From Burkholderiales bacterium (lineage in GTDB: Bacteria; Pseudomonadota; Gammaproteobacteria; Burkholderiales; UBA11063), in the NCBI GenBank assembly GCA_019748155.1, contig JAIEPY010000082.1:1-56756 (forward strand): DNA of 56,756 nt, read 5' to 3'. This document shows, piece by piece, positions 1-12,402 of this stretch. Within the stretch, counting starts at the first letter, position 1. The number at the start of each line of letters is the position of its first letter. The notes under the pieces are model-generated. The model did not search any database. It saw nothing but the letters and a program-made list of their open reading frames with translations, and had not been told where the DNA came from. The translations under genes and the position numbers were made by a program.

Positions 1-87
1 AAATCCATTGGATTACAATTTAGTGATTGTATAAATTTAGCTTAGCCTATACCTATAGGAGGCTGAGTAGTAACTAGATATTGCACC

Positions 88-238
88 AAATCCAACGAAC
101 TTATTTAAACCTGCTTAATTCACAAAATTCATCTTTCATAATTTCAACTCGCTATGTCGGCTGTTCCAAAAATACCTGTTTTTGGAACGTACGTATGTAA
201 CCCAATATTGGCAATGGCTAGCGAAGTTCGTTGGATTT
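88..238. repeat. Small inverted-repeat element with internal hairpin
   Basis: A perfect 15-base arm (AAATCCAACGAACTT, 88-102) is repeated in inverted orientation at 224-238, 121 bases away. Between the arms lies a second inverted repeat, GTTCCAAAAA (163-172) against TTTTTGGAAC (179-188), with a six-base loop. No open reading frame lies inside. The layout resembles a miniature inverted-repeat (MITE-like) or intergenic repeat element downstream of acs. No other copy was noticed in the window, and no target-site duplication is evident. The inner hairpin could also act as a weak terminator for acs, but it lacks a T-run after the stem. Confidence 0.5.
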
Positions 239-294
239 TACATGATATCTAAAGGAACCCCAATTACTGTACTCTTTTTTACGTAGATGAGTGC

Positions 295-2253
295 TTATTT
301 GAGTTGCTCGAGGATAGCAGGGTTTTCCAAGGTTGAAATATCTTGGGTGATGGCTTCTCCTCTAGCTAGACTACGCAAAATACGGCGCATTATTTTTCCT
401 GAACGGGTTTTCGGTAAATTTTCACCAAAACGAATTTCATCTGGTTTAGCTAAATTTCCAATTTCTTTACCAACCCATTCGCGTAATTCAGCAATTAACC
501 GTGCTTTATCTTCACCTTGCGGTAGATCACCTTTTGGCATAACGAAGGCAACTATTGATTCTCCTTTGATATCGTGCGGACGACCGACAACAGCAGCTTC
601 TGCAACTTTAGGGTTTGAACCTAATGCCGACTCAATCTCCATTGTTCCTAAGCGGTGCCCTGATACATTTAACACATCATCAACCCTACCAAGGATATGA
701 TAGTAACCATGTTCATCACGGTGAGCAGAGTCACCAGCAATATAGTATTTACCTTCACCAATGTCATCTGGATAGTATGATTTAACAAATCGCTCTGGAT
801 TATTCCAAATTGTCCTAATCTGTGATGGAAACGGTTTTTTAATTACTAAATAACCACCACTATTATCAGTAATACTATGTCCATTTTCATCGATGATATC
901 AACAAAAACCCCAGGGACTGAGCGAGTGCATGAACCTGGTATCAGCGGAGTAATACCCGGCATCGGAGCTAAAATATTTGAGCCGGTTTCAGTTTGCCAC
1001 CAAGTATCTACAATCGGACAACGCCCACCACCAATTTCATTAAAATACCACATCCATGCTTCAGGATTAATTGGCTCTCCAACAGAACCCAGTAAACGTA
1101 ACGATGTAAGATTATAGTTTTTAGGTAAGTCACCACCTGCTTTTATCAATGCACGAATTGCAGTTGGCGCGGTATAGAAAATACTAACTTTGTGCTCTTG
1201 AATCATACGCCAAAAACGGTCTGCATAAGGATAAGTCGGTACACCCTCAAAAATGATCTGTGTAGTACCAACCGCAAGAGGTCCATAACAGAGATAGGTA
1301 TGTCCAGTAATCCAGCCAACATCTGCAGTTGACCAAAAAATATCACTTGGTTTAATATCAAACACCCAGCGCATAGTCGTGATTGCACCCAGCAAATATC
1401 CACCGCTAGCGTGTTGTACACCTTTAGGCGTGCCAGTTGAGCCTGAAGTATAAAGAATAAATAAAGGATGTTCTGCATCTACCCACTCTGGTTCGCATGA
1501 GTCTGATTGATTACGAACTACATCATGCCACCAAATATCACGTCCTTCAACCCAATTATGTTCTTCACCTGTTCGTCTATGTACAATAACTTTTTCAATT
1601 GAGGTATTTTCTGAGAGTTTGAGAGCTTGATTAACATCATCTTTGAGTGGGAAAATTTTTCCACCACGTTTTTGAGCATCTGCAGTGATTAAAACTTTAG
1701 CTTGTGCATCGTGAATCCGTTCATGAATCGCTTTAGCTGAGAATCCACCAAATACTACTGAATGAATGGCTCCAATTCGAGCACATGATTGCATCGCCAC
1801 AACAGCTTCAATACTATTTGGCATATAAATTACTACCCGGTCACCTTTTTTCACGCCAAGAGATTTTAAACCATTGGCAAAACGACAGACTTTATTATGA
1901 AGTTCTTTATAAGTTACAGTTTCGACATGCCCAGAATCAGATTCAAAAATAATCGCAGTTTTATGTGGGTGAGTTAAGAGGTGGCGATCTAGACAATTAT
2001 AAGAAACGTTAAGTGTCCCTTCTTCAAACCATTTGTAAAATGGTGCATTTTCTTGATTTAAAATAGTGCTAAATGGAGTGTACCAATCAATGTACTGACG
2101 TGCAAGATCACCCCAATAACCTTCATAGTCAGTGTTCGCTTGTTCAATCATATTTTGATATTGTTGCTCACTACGTATATTTGCCTGAGCTGCAAAATCA
2201 GGGTTTACCGGAAATATACGTTGCTCAACTAAAACGGATTGAATATTGGACAT
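295..2253 (-). CDS. acs: Acetyl-CoA synthetase (AMP-forming)
   Basis: This enzyme activates acetate to acetyl-AMP and then to acetyl-CoA in the cytoplasm, for growth on acetate or acetate scavenging. The 652-residue length equals the usual Acs length. The N-terminal ACAS domain is followed by the AMP-binding core with the P-loop-like motif [12 protein letters not shown], the acetate-pocket stretch [10 protein letters not shown], and a C-terminal domain with [11 protein letters not shown] and [14 protein letters not shown]. The last motif carries the catalytic lysine that is acetylated in well-studied Acs enzymes. The gene stands alone between a repeat element and pmbA, with its own likely promoter about 80 bases upstream. 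Nothing looks truncated. Confidence 0.97.
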   Translation of the reverse strand: MSNIQSVLVEQRIFPVNPDFAAQANIRSEQQYQNMIEQANTDYEGYWGDLARQYIDWYTPFSTILNQENAPFYKWFEEGTLNVSYNCLDRHLLTHPHKTAIIFESDSGHVETVTYKELHNKVCRFANGLKSLGVKKGDRVVIYMPNSIEAVVAMQSCARIGAIHSVVFGGFSAKAIHERIHDAQAKVLITADAQKRGGKIFPLKDDVNQALKLSENTSIEKVIVHRRTGEEHNWVEGRDIWWHDVVRNQSDSCEPEWVDAEHPLFILYTSGSTGTPKGVQHASGGYLLGAITTMRWVFDIKPSDIFWSTADVGWITGHTYLCYGPLAVGTTQIIFEGVPTYPYADRFWRMIQEHKVSIFYTAPTAIRALIKAGGDLPKNYNLTSLRLLGSVGEPINPEAWMWYFNEIGGGRCPIVDTWWQTETGSNILAPMPGITPLIPGSCTRSVPGVFVDIIDENGHSITDNSGGYLVIKKPFPSQIRTIWNNPERFVKSYYPDDIGEGKYYIAGDSAHRDEHGYYHILGRVDDVLNVSGHRLGTMEIESALGSNPKVAEAAVVGRPHDIKGESIVAFVMPKGDLPQGEDKARLIAELREWVGKEIGNLAKPDEIRFGENLPKTRSGKIMRRILRSLARGEAITQDISTLENPAILEQLK

Positions 2254-2330
2254 ATCTAGCTCTCTATTTAAATTGGTTTAATTTAAATTGTTCATTTATT
2301 GTACTAAAGAGTAACAATTACATAAACTGT

Positions 2331-2359
2331 AGTATAGCAAAAAACTAGAATTTTAGTAA
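2331..2359 (-). promoter_or_regulatory. Likely sigma70 promoter of acs
   Basis: On the minus strand a -10 hexamer TATACT (2336-2331) is preceded by TGC, giving an extended -10. It sits 17 bases from a weak -35 TTACTA (2359-2354). It lies about 80 bases upstream of the acs start, leaving a moderate 5' leader. This is read by eye only. Confidence 0.4.
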
Positions 2360-2474
2360 GTCTTTGGTTGCTGCGCCGCAATATTCACTGAGCTAAAATA
2401 GTATAGCAGGAAAGTGTTTAAACTACCTGCCTTATTTATGATTTATAGTAATAGAAATATTTAATTTCTACGTT

Positions 2475-3824
2475 TTATTTGACGCTTACTTGAATGATTC
2501 CAGAATTAATTAGCATAGCACCACAATTTACTGAACTAAATTCTGTATCATCGCTGATTAAAGCAATTTGTTGTAAAATTTCGCGCATATTTCCCGCGAT
2601 AGTCAGGTTGTCGGTAAAATGACTGATTTCACCATTAATTACGACTAATGCTGAAGCACCTACCGAATAATCGCCTGTCACCATGTTTAAGCCATGTCCG
2701 ATTGTTTCAATGACAATCAAACCATTTTGCATTTCGCGCGCAAGAGATTCTAAATCGCCATGATGATTAGGCGTGACGTGGATATTATGGCTTCCTCCGG
2801 CATTTCCTGTTGAACGCATATTCATTTTGCGAGCAGTGTAACTAGATAAGAAGTAACCTTGAATCTTACCAGATTCAATTATAGTTCTTCGTGCCACAAC
2901 ACTACCTTCATTGTCAAAATAGCAGCTAGCAAGTCCATGGACTACAAACGGATCTTCATACATATTAAACCAATCTGGCAAAACTTGCTGTCCCAGACTA
3001 TCATTTAAAAAGCTTAACTTGCGATAGAGACTTCCGCCGCTTAGCGCGCCAATTAAACTTCCGATTATTGACTTGGCTATAGTACTTTCAAAGATTACAG
3101 CTGGTTTTCCGGATGTATAACTGCCGCTATTTAAACGTCTTTTGATTCGGTTAACAGTTTTTTTTGCTAGCTCATCGTTGGCGCTCAAGTTTGTAAAAAT
3201 ACGGCTGGAACTATACCAGTAATCAGTTTGCATTCCTTGCGCATTTTTACCGATTAAACTCAGCGATTTGGAGTAACGTGAAGTTTGATAACCATGATTC
3301 AAGCCATGAGAGTTGGCAGTTACAAAATTATAACGGGTAAGTGTGGTTGATGCGCCATCAGATACGCTAATAAGTGCTTCCATGTCTAAAGCTATTTGTT
3401 CCAGCTCTTTAGTCTGCGTGATTAATTCGCTATTATTAATCGGGTATGGAGCATAGAGCTGTAAATCTTCATGTAGTGAAGTTACTATATATTCTTTTTC
3501 GAGTAAACCATTAGCGCTATCTTCTTCAGTATAGCGGGCTATATCTAGTGCTTGGCGGATAAGTTCCCGGCTATTTTCTAGCTTAATACTGCTGATACCG
3601 ATATGACCTTTTTTGTGCCCCATATAGACAGTTAGTAAGAGTTGATTTTCATGGCTGGTTTCGAAATTTTCGATTTCCTGATTTAAAACTTCAATATCAG
3701 TAGAAATGCTTTCGCTTAGCTCAACTTGGGCATCTGATGCTCCTTCTTGCTGAGCTTGATGAATTATCTCATTGGCAATCTCGTTTAATTGGGTTTGTGT
3801 ATAAAGGAAATCTAGCTTAGTCAT
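2475..3824 (-). CDS. pmbA: Metalloprotease PmbA/TldE
   Basis: PmbA (TldE) is the partner of TldD in a heterodimeric zinc protease that trims peptides such as microcin B17 and antitoxins in well-studied species. The 449-residue length is usual for the family. The C-terminal beta-rich part carries YFLSSYTARKMN, STGNAGGSHN and the glycine-rich GDYSVGASALVVINGE, all typical of the PmbA/TldE C-terminal fold. As in other TldE subunits, the HExxH zinc motif of TldD is not present, so activity should need a TldD encoded elsewhere. The gene is divergent from darP, a conserved arrangement in beta- and gammaproteobacteria. Confidence 0.93.
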   Translation of the reverse strand: MTKLDFLYTQTQLNEIANEIIHQAQQEGASDAQVELSESISTDIEVLNQEIENFETSHENQLLLTVYMGHKKGHIGISSIKLENSRELIRQALDIARYTEEDSANGLLEKEYIVTSLHEDLQLYAPYPINNSELITQTKELEQIALDMEALISVSDGASTTLTRYNFVTANSHGLNHGYQTSRYSKSLSLIGKNAQGMQTDYWYSSSRIFTNLSANDELAKKTVNRIKRRLNSGSYTSGKPAVIFESTIAKSIIGSLIGALSGGSLYRKLSFLNDSLGQQVLPDWFNMYEDPFVVHGLASCYFDNEGSVVARRTIIESGKIQGYFLSSYTARKMNMRSTGNAGGSHNIHVTPNHHGDLESLAREMQNGLIVIETIGHGLNMVTGDYSVGASALVVINGEISHFTDNLTIAGNMREILQQIALISDDTEFSSVNCGAMLINSGIIQVSVK

Positions 3825-3867
3825 AATATTCTTTCACATGAAATTTGGCTGAGGCAATATTTTAACT

Positions 3868-3900
3868 CATAATCACTTACTAAAATATAGTAAGATTATG
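3868..3900. promoter_or_regulatory. Operator-like palindrome between pmbA and darP
   Basis: CATAAT-CA-CTTACTA (3868-3882) faces TAGTAAG-ATTATG (3888-3900) across a five-base AT loop. The result is a 13-base near-perfect dyad with a two-base bulge. It sits in the 114-base divergent gap between the pmbA and darP starts, where a shared operator or back-to-back promoters would be expected. No regulator can be named. Confidence 0.4.
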
Positions 3901-3938
3901 CCTAATACTATATATTTTAAGTGATAAAAAATTAAACA

Positions 3939-4454
3939 ATGAATAATAATCTGCATAGTGATAACGAAGAAGAAGTAATCCTTAGCCGTACCAAACGTAA
4001 AGAACAAGTTGAAGCGCTTCAGGATTTAGGAATTGAATTAGTTAAAACCTCTAAAGAAAAGCTGATCAAACTTGACCTACCCGCAACTTTGTTTGAAGCA
4101 ATCAAGTTGGCACAAAAAATTACGGCTAATGGAGCAATACGCCGTCAATATCAATATATCGGTAAGTTAATGCGTCAGGTTGATGCAGAAGCAATTAAGA
4201 GTCGACTGGAGTATCTCAACGGGGATGATATCAAATCAACTCAGGTTTTTCATTTGGCTGAGAAATGGCGCGATGATCTGCTCAATTCTGGCGATGAAGC
4301 TCTTGATCGCTTTAGTGCTACATATTCTAATTTTGATATCAGTGAGTTAAGAAGCTTGCTTCGAGCCGTCCGCAAAGAGCGTGAACTTCAGCAAAATCGT
4401 AATTTCACCAAGTTATTTCGTTTAATTCGAACTATTATAGAGGGTAACAGTTAA
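3939..4454 (+). CDS. darP: Ribosome-associated protein DarP/YjgA (DUF615)
   Basis: The DUF615 family (E. coli YjgA, now DarP) is an all-helical protein that binds late 50S precursors and helps subunit assembly. The 171-residue product matches the family length and shows its hallmarks: an acidic N-terminal stretch followed by SRTKRKEQVEALQDLGIELV, the IRRQYQYIGKLMR segment in the middle and RSLLRAVRKERE near the end. It is divergent from pmbA, its classic neighbour. The stop overlaps the zipA start by one base, so the two are probably co-transcribed. Confidence 0.93.
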   Translation: MNNNLHSDNEEEVILSRTKRKEQVEALQDLGIELVKTSKEKLIKLDLPATLFEAIKLAQKITANGAIRRQYQYIGKLMRQVDAEAIKSRLEYLNGDDIKSTQVFHLAEKWRDDLLNSGDEALDRFSATYSNFDISELRSLLRAVRKERELQQNRNFTKLFRLIRTIIEGNS

Positions 4455-5587
4455 TGAATCAGATTCAAATTGCAATTATTGGTGTTGTCGCGTGTATTGT
4501 CTTGATAATTATAGGGTATTATATTTATCAGGAAAATAAATTCAAGAAAATGATCGAAAATAATTTCAATCAGGCAACTGGTGATGCTTTAAATGACACT
4601 CAAGGAGTCGTTTTTGAAAACCAAGCAGAGAATAAACTCAGTAGTTTTGAAACTTCGCATAAAGATCTAGAGTTAAAACAGGTTGAAACCAGATTGGAGC
4701 AAAAAGAGATTAATTTTGCCCCACTTCTGGATGCTCCCTCTAATGAAAATATTTCGCCGAATGCTAAGTTTAATAAATTTGACCAAGTCGAATTTCCTAT
4801 TGTTGATAAAGTTAGCTTAAATCTAGATCACGTGGTTGATATTTGTTTTGAAGGTGTTGTAAAACTTAAAATGTTGCCGGATATTAGTCAGTTTACTGCT
4901 AAAAGTGCAACTTATTATATATTAGAAAAAAATTTGAAATGGAACATGTTTGAACGTGGTAAAAAATATGTGGCAAGTGGAGTGCGACTAGTAGTTAATT
5001 TGGTTGACTCAGAGGGGGTAATGTCTGAATTACAACTAATTAACATATTTAATGAATTGGCTAAATTTGCCTTGCATCATGAAGGACATATTCGTCAAAC
5101 TGATTCCGAGCTGGAACTACGTAAAATTCAGCAACAACTTAAACAAGTTGCAAATAGTGAACTTGAGCTAGGGTTATATATGGTAAATAAAGATGCTGTG
5201 GAGTTTCGCCATTTAAATAAGTATTTTGTAAGTAATGGTTTTAGAAATAACGATGGTATTTTTGAATATGTTATAGATGGTAAGGTTTATTTTGATATTC
5301 GTGATGAAAATAGTAAGCCATTAAACGAGTTGGGTAATTATCGCACGTTTTCAATTTATTCAAAACTTCATCATCATGCTAATCCAATGGATGTAATTGA
5401 TAGAATTTTTGACTTTGCAGAGAACTATATGCAATATTTTGAATCAAGATTACTCACTACGAATAAACTTGTAATGACAGAAAAAGATTTTGTTGCTCTG
5501 GAAAAACAGGTCACTAACTATATCAATACTTGTAAGCGTCAAAATATTCAGCTCGGCTCAGAACTTATTTTACGGGTTTTGCCGTAA
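4454..5587 (+). CDS. zipA: Cell division protein ZipA-like
   Basis: This is an inner-membrane protein expected to tether FtsZ at the division site. A single N-terminal membrane anchor (about residues 5-24, IAIIGVVACIVLIIIGYYIY) is followed by a charged linker to about residue 120. A C-terminal globular region of about 250 residues resembles the ZipA FtsZ-binding domain, with a region near 200-240 and a final segment around 330-375. Sequence similarity within ZipA domains is low, so the call rests on topology, length (377 aa) and nearness to ligA, the usual zipA neighbour. It overlaps darP by one base. A hairpin-plus-T-run terminator follows. Confidence 0.8.
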   Translation: MNQIQIAIIGVVACIVLIIIGYYIYQENKFKKMIENNFNQATGDALNDTQGVVFENQAENKLSSFETSHKDLELKQVETRLEQKEINFAPLLDAPSNENISPNAKFNKFDQVEFPIVDKVSLNLDHVVDICFEGVVKLKMLPDISQFTAKSATYYILEKNLKWNMFERGKKYVASGVRLVVNLVDSEGVMSELQLINIFNELAKFALHHEGHIRQTDSELELRKIQQQLKQVANSELELGLYMVNKDAVEFRHLNKYFVSNGFRNNDGIFEYVIDGKVYFDIRDENSKPLNELGNYRTFSIYSKLHHHANPMDVIDRIFDFAENYMQYFESRLLTTNKLVMTEKDFVALEKQVTNYINTCKRQNIQLGSELILRVLP

Positions 5588-5605
5588 CCCAGTTTAATGA
5601 TAATT

Positions 5606-5630
5606 CCTCATCCTTAGGTGAGGTTTTTTA
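5606..5630 (+). terminator. Rho-independent terminator after zipA
   Basis: CCTCA (5606-5610) pairs with TGAGG (5619-5623) around a short inner TCC/AGG stem, and the stem is followed at once by six T residues. It ends 15 bases before the ATG of the DUF3141 gene. This argues that darP-zipA terminates here and that the downstream gene starts at 5645, not at the earlier in-frame ATG at 5618, which lies inside the stem. Confidence 0.7.
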
Positions 5631-5644
5631 TTTGGAGATGTGCT

Positions 5645-7759
5645 ATGAATGATATCATAGTAGATAACGAACTATCTGATTATTGGCTTGATGTATGTCA
5701 GCGCAGTATTTTATTTATGGATGTAATGCGTCGCCGTGGGAATGATATGGTTGCTATGACTAGTCAAAATTCCAGTACCGTATTGACTTTTGCAATTGAA
5801 AAAATTCTTGATGGCGCTAGTTTTACTCCGCCGATTAATTATTGGTTGGCTCGGGTCATTCCATTGCAGCATCCTACTGATATGAATAAACGTCCATATG
5901 TTGTTCAAGATCCTCGTGCTGGTCGTGGTCCTGGGATAGCAGGATTTAAAAAGGATAGCGAAATTGGTGCTGCGTTGAAGCATGGGCATCCAGTTTATTT
6001 TATTGGTTTTGATGCTGAGCCAATCGGCGAACAAAGTTATGAAGATGTTATTCGTGGACAAATTAAGTTTTATCGGGAAGTAGCCAGATTACACCCTTGT
6101 GCTCCTAAATTATGTGCGATCGGTAATTGTGCTGCTGGCTATTTAACCATGTTTAGTGCCATGCAGGAGCCAGAGCTGTTTGGTCCAGTATTAATTGCGG
6201 GATCGCCATTATCATACTGGAATGGTGAACGTGGGCGTAATCCAATGCGCTATATAGGCGGAATGCTTGGCGGATCGTGGATGGTATCTCTACTTGGTGA
6301 TATTGGTGGTGGACGATTTGATGGTACCAATTTGGTGATGAATTTTAATATCTTAAATTTTGATAATTTCTTATGGGGCAAACAGTATGATTTGTTTGCG
6401 AATGTAGATCAAAATAGCGAAAGATTTTTACAGTTTGAACGCTGGTTAGGATCATTTGGCGAATTAAATCGTAGTGAAATTAAATGGGTTGTAAATAAAT
6501 TTTTTGTAGGTAATCAATTAACGACCGGAATGTTAACAACTAGTGATGGAATTAAGTTAGACCCGCGTGAAATTAGTTCTCCGATTGTTACTTTTATTTC
6601 TGATGGTGATAATATTAGCCCTCCGGCACAATCTGCTGGATGGATTGCTGATTTATATCAGGATGTTGATGAAATTATTGCTCGTGGTAAAACTATTATC
6701 TACTGTCTCAATCATAAAGTAGGACATCTGGCACTCTTTACTGGTGGTAAAGTCGCAAAACGTGAAAGTCAATTATTTGTGGAAAATATGGATACAATTG
6801 ATTTATTGCCGCCTGGATTATACGAACTAGTTTTGGAAACTCCGGAAGATGCTGAAAATGATACTCCATTACATGCTAAGTACGTTGCTCGAACTATCGA
6901 GGATATAAAAGACCTCGGTTATAATAGCGAAGAAGATGATCGTGCATTTGCTACCGTTAATAAGTGTTCTCAGGCATTAGATGGTTTTTATGAAAGCTTT
7001 ATCCATCCGTTATTTAGGATGTATCACAATCCATCAGTTGCACGAATGGCGAAAGATGCACAACCTTTACGTTGGAATTATTGGTTATTTTCTGAAAAAT
7101 ATAATCCGGCAATGAAGGTTTTTGCTACATTGACGGAACAAGTTAAAAATGATCGTAAGCCAGTATCTGAAGATAACCAATGGCTGATTTGGCAGGATAC
7201 TCAAGCTAAATTTATTGCCAGCTATTTACATAATCTGCAAAATTTACGTGATAACTTGATGGAACAGGTGTTTTTTGATGTGTGGGGCAATCAAGCCGTG
7301 CAGAAATATTGGAATACGGATGTTGCTATTCCGCGTTATACGCCAAGCTTAACTCAATTTGAACGTGATAAGTTAATGACAAATTATACAGCTGAGACTT
7401 TGCAAAAAATGCCAGTAACTTCACGTTTAGGCGCAATCTTTCGCGTCGTTGCGCTACTGCTGGTTGGACGTCATGAAATTAAAGCCTCCAATGCCGCAAT
7501 ATTAATCAATTGGGCTAAGAAAAACTACCCGCAAATGAGTGATGATGAATTAAGACAAGTTATTAGTTCTCAGGTAACGGTAGTATGGCAAGATAAAGAT
7601 AATGCATTGAACGAACTGCGTAAATTTGTTATGTCTAAAGATGAAGCAGAACAACTAGTTCTTGCCGTTGAGGATATTTTGACTCAAATAGGTGATGTAC
7701 CAGCACGAATGGTTGTAGCTCTGCATGAATTGGCACAAAAATTAAATATTATTGATTGA
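5645..7759 (+). CDS. DUF3141 alpha/beta-hydrolase family protein
   Basis: This 704-residue protein fits the DUF3141 family, an alpha/beta-hydrolase relative of the polyhydroxyalkanoate synthases whose substrate is unknown. The nucleophile elbow reads GNCAAG with Cys162, like the PHA-synthase Cys variant of the lipase box. Asp320/Asp322 in FISDGDN and His361 in VGHLALFTGG could complete a triad. The long helical C-terminal part is typical of the family. No signal peptide is seen. The chosen start has GGAG seven bases upstream, whereas the earlier ATG at 5618 sits within a terminator stem. The gene lies between zipA and ligA, which are usually adjacent. Confidence 0.8.
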   Translation: MNDIIVDNELSDYWLDVCQRSILFMDVMRRRGNDMVAMTSQNSSTVLTFAIEKILDGASFTPPINYWLARVIPLQHPTDMNKRPYVVQDPRAGRGPGIAGFKKDSEIGAALKHGHPVYFIGFDAEPIGEQSYEDVIRGQIKFYREVARLHPCAPKLCAIGNCAAGYLTMFSAMQEPELFGPVLIAGSPLSYWNGERGRNPMRYIGGMLGGSWMVSLLGDIGGGRFDGTNLVMNFNILNFDNFLWGKQYDLFANVDQNSERFLQFERWLGSFGELNRSEIKWVVNKFFVGNQLTTGMLTTSDGIKLDPREISSPIVTFISDGDNISPPAQSAGWIADLYQDVDEIIARGKTIIYCLNHKVGHLALFTGGKVAKRESQLFVENMDTIDLLPPGLYELVLETPEDAENDTPLHAKYVARTIEDIKDLGYNSEEDDRAFATVNKCSQALDGFYESFIHPLFRMYHNPSVARMAKDAQPLRWNYWLFSEKYNPAMKVFATLTEQVKNDRKPVSEDNQWLIWQDTQAKFIASYLHNLQNLRDNLMEQVFFDVWGNQAVQKYWNTDVAIPRYTPSLTQFERDKLMTNYTAETLQKMPVTSRLGAIFRVVALLLVGRHEIKASNAAILINWAKKNYPQMSDDELRQVISSQVTVVWQDKDNALNELRKFVMSKDEAEQLVLAVEDILTQIGDVPARMVVALHELAQKLNIID

Positions 7760-10430
<2,671 letters not shown>

Positions 10431-10433
10431 GAT

Positions 10434-12236
10434 CTATTCTTTCCCTCTAACTAGATTACAGCGTATCATTCCACGCACATCATTACAGAGATAAACCTCA
10501 TCAGCATCATAGAGCATTTGCTCACTAATTGCTTGTTCGCTGATTTTTCCAGTGCGTAGTAGATTAGCGCGGTAAATTCCATCCAGTAATCCTTGATTAA
10601 TTGGCGAAGTTAGCCATTTCCCGCGATATTCAATAATCACATTATGGTAACGTGCTTCGGTAATAACTCCATCCTGATTAATAAATATCAATTCATCAAT
10701 ACCTGATGGCTTATAGTCACGATCGAGTTGGGTATAAAGTCCGCGGCTAAGGATACTATCGGATTTATGGCAAAATAATCCATGACTGCTATCAATTTTA
10801 ACTGGTGAGAGCATAACCTTTAAAGATTCCGGATTATCGCCAATTATGCTATGTTCAATTTTTACAGCACCCAGATAATTTAATTCCACGCGTAGTTTAT
10901 AACGCTTATCAATTGAAATATTCAAATTGGTATATTCTTGGATTAATCTTCTAATTTTCTCGAGATCACAGTTAAAGATTAGTTTATCTGCAGAGCTTTT
11001 TAGGCGTGCCAGGTGTTCTTCCTGATTGATAATTATGCCGCTCTTAATAAGACATGACTCAATTAAGTTAAATTCAGGTTGATAAAACTTATGGATAAAG
11101 CGCAGCTTGGTGATAATTTCCTGCCACTCTTCCAATGCTGTCGATTGAACCGTGACTCCACCGCCAACGCCCATCTTAAAGTGTTGTTGGTGAACTGGCT
11201 CCGAGTTAAGCGTGCGGATTGCTACGTTAAACTGCATATCGTTATTAGGTAGAATATAGCCAATCGCGCCAGTGTAAACATCTCGTGGATAATTTTCAAT
11301 TTGCTCAATTAACTGCATGGTGCGAAGTTTGGGGGCGCCAGTGATTGAGCCACACGGGAAAAGCCCCTTGATAATTGTTGTGAAATCAGTCGTGTTGTCA
11401 ATAGTTCCTTTAATTGAGCTTGTCATTTGAAATACGCTTTGATATTCTTCAATTGCAAATAGGGCAGGCACCTCAACTGATCCAGTATGGCAAAATTTAG
11501 CTAAGTCATTGCGAAGCAAATCGACGATAATTAAATTTTCTGCTCGATTTTTGGCATCATTCTGTAAAAATTCATAGTTTAATTGATCTTCTTGTGGCGT
11601 ATTTCCACGTTGGATAGTGCCTTTCATAGGTCGAACGTTAATGGTTGAGCCAGCTTTTTTAAAAAATAGCTCTGGTGAAATAGAAATTACTGATCTCGAG
11701 GCAAATGGTAAATATGCCGCGTAATTAACCGGATGGCTACGACTTAACTGGTAGTACAGATTTACAGAGTCAGACATTTGATTGGTACTGATGCTAAGAG
11801 CTGATGTCAGATTGAGCTGATAGGTATTTCCCAGGCGCAGCTGTTGCTGAACTTGTTCAAATTTTTGCTGATATTTATCATAATCAGAGGCTAATTCAAG
11901 ATAGTTAAATTTAATTTCTGGGCTATTATGAGCAAATTCAGGCATTAGTTGTACTAGATCCTGCGCGGCAAATTTCTGTGCAGATTTATAAGCTATAAAA
12001 TGCAAGAGCGGAGTGGTGCCAGGTGTGAGGTTTAAATTGGAATAGAGGGCATTTGCGGCTTGGTAGCTAATATATCCTGCCACATAATATCCTTGGGTGT
12101 GATAGTCTTCAATTTGTTTGAGCGCGCTATCAAACTCTTCTGCTTGCTGCACTAAAATTTCTGCTACCGGATCGCTAAAATAGTAGCTATTTGCTTGAGC
12201 ACAATTTAAGCAGTCTTCAAAAATAGCAAATTTCAT
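10434..12236 (-). CDS. pabB: PabB-PabC fusion: aminodeoxychorismate synthase and lyase
   Basis: Residues 1 to about 370 form a chorismate-binding enzyme, recognisable by RPMKGTIQRG, ENLIIVDLLRNDLAK, PCGSITGAPK and the ending FKMGVGGGVTVQS. The C-terminal 220 or so residues look like a class IV aminotransferase fold (PabC, 4-amino-4-deoxychorismate lyase), with GIDELIFINQDGVITEARYHN and QGLLDGIYRANLL. Together they would convert chorismate to p-aminobenzoate, with ammonia from the adjacent PabA. Such fusions are known in several bacteria. In the lyase half, the exact PLP lysine is not certain from reading alone. Confidence 0.9.
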   Translation of the reverse strand: MKFAIFEDCLNCAQANSYYFSDPVAEILVQQAEEFDSALKQIEDYHTQGYYVAGYISYQAANALYSNLNLTPGTTPLLHFIAYKSAQKFAAQDLVQLMPEFAHNSPEIKFNYLELASDYDKYQQKFEQVQQQLRLGNTYQLNLTSALSISTNQMSDSVNLYYQLSRSHPVNYAAYLPFASRSVISISPELFFKKAGSTINVRPMKGTIQRGNTPQEDQLNYEFLQNDAKNRAENLIIVDLLRNDLAKFCHTGSVEVPALFAIEEYQSVFQMTSSIKGTIDNTTDFTTIIKGLFPCGSITGAPKLRTMQLIEQIENYPRDVYTGAIGYILPNNDMQFNVAIRTLNSEPVHQQHFKMGVGGGVTVQSTALEEWQEIITKLRFIHKFYQPEFNLIESCLIKSGIIINQEEHLARLKSSADKLIFNCDLEKIRRLIQEYTNLNISIDKRYKLRVELNYLGAVKIEHSIIGDNPESLKVMLSPVKIDSSHGLFCHKSDSILSRGLYTQLDRDYKPSGIDELIFINQDGVITEARYHNVIIEYRGKWLTSPINQGLLDGIYRANLLRTGKISEQAISEQMLYDADEVYLCNDVRGMIRCNLVRGKE

Positions 12237-12402
12237 ATGGTCTTAGTTGTTTCTAATTTAGTGTATAACATTAGTGATTAATAATTATTTTACCATGGTA
12301 TAAATAAAATATACTAGCCGATAATTTAGATGTCGCGATCATTATATTTTATAAGTTGATATACTCGAGCAGATTCATCATACTAGGTCGTTAATGAGCT
12401 CC

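Noticed and set aside
287-700. Open frame antisense to acs
   Set aside because: It lies wholly opposite a well-conserved acs; no motif and low-complexity serine/proline-rich content typical of a shadow frame.
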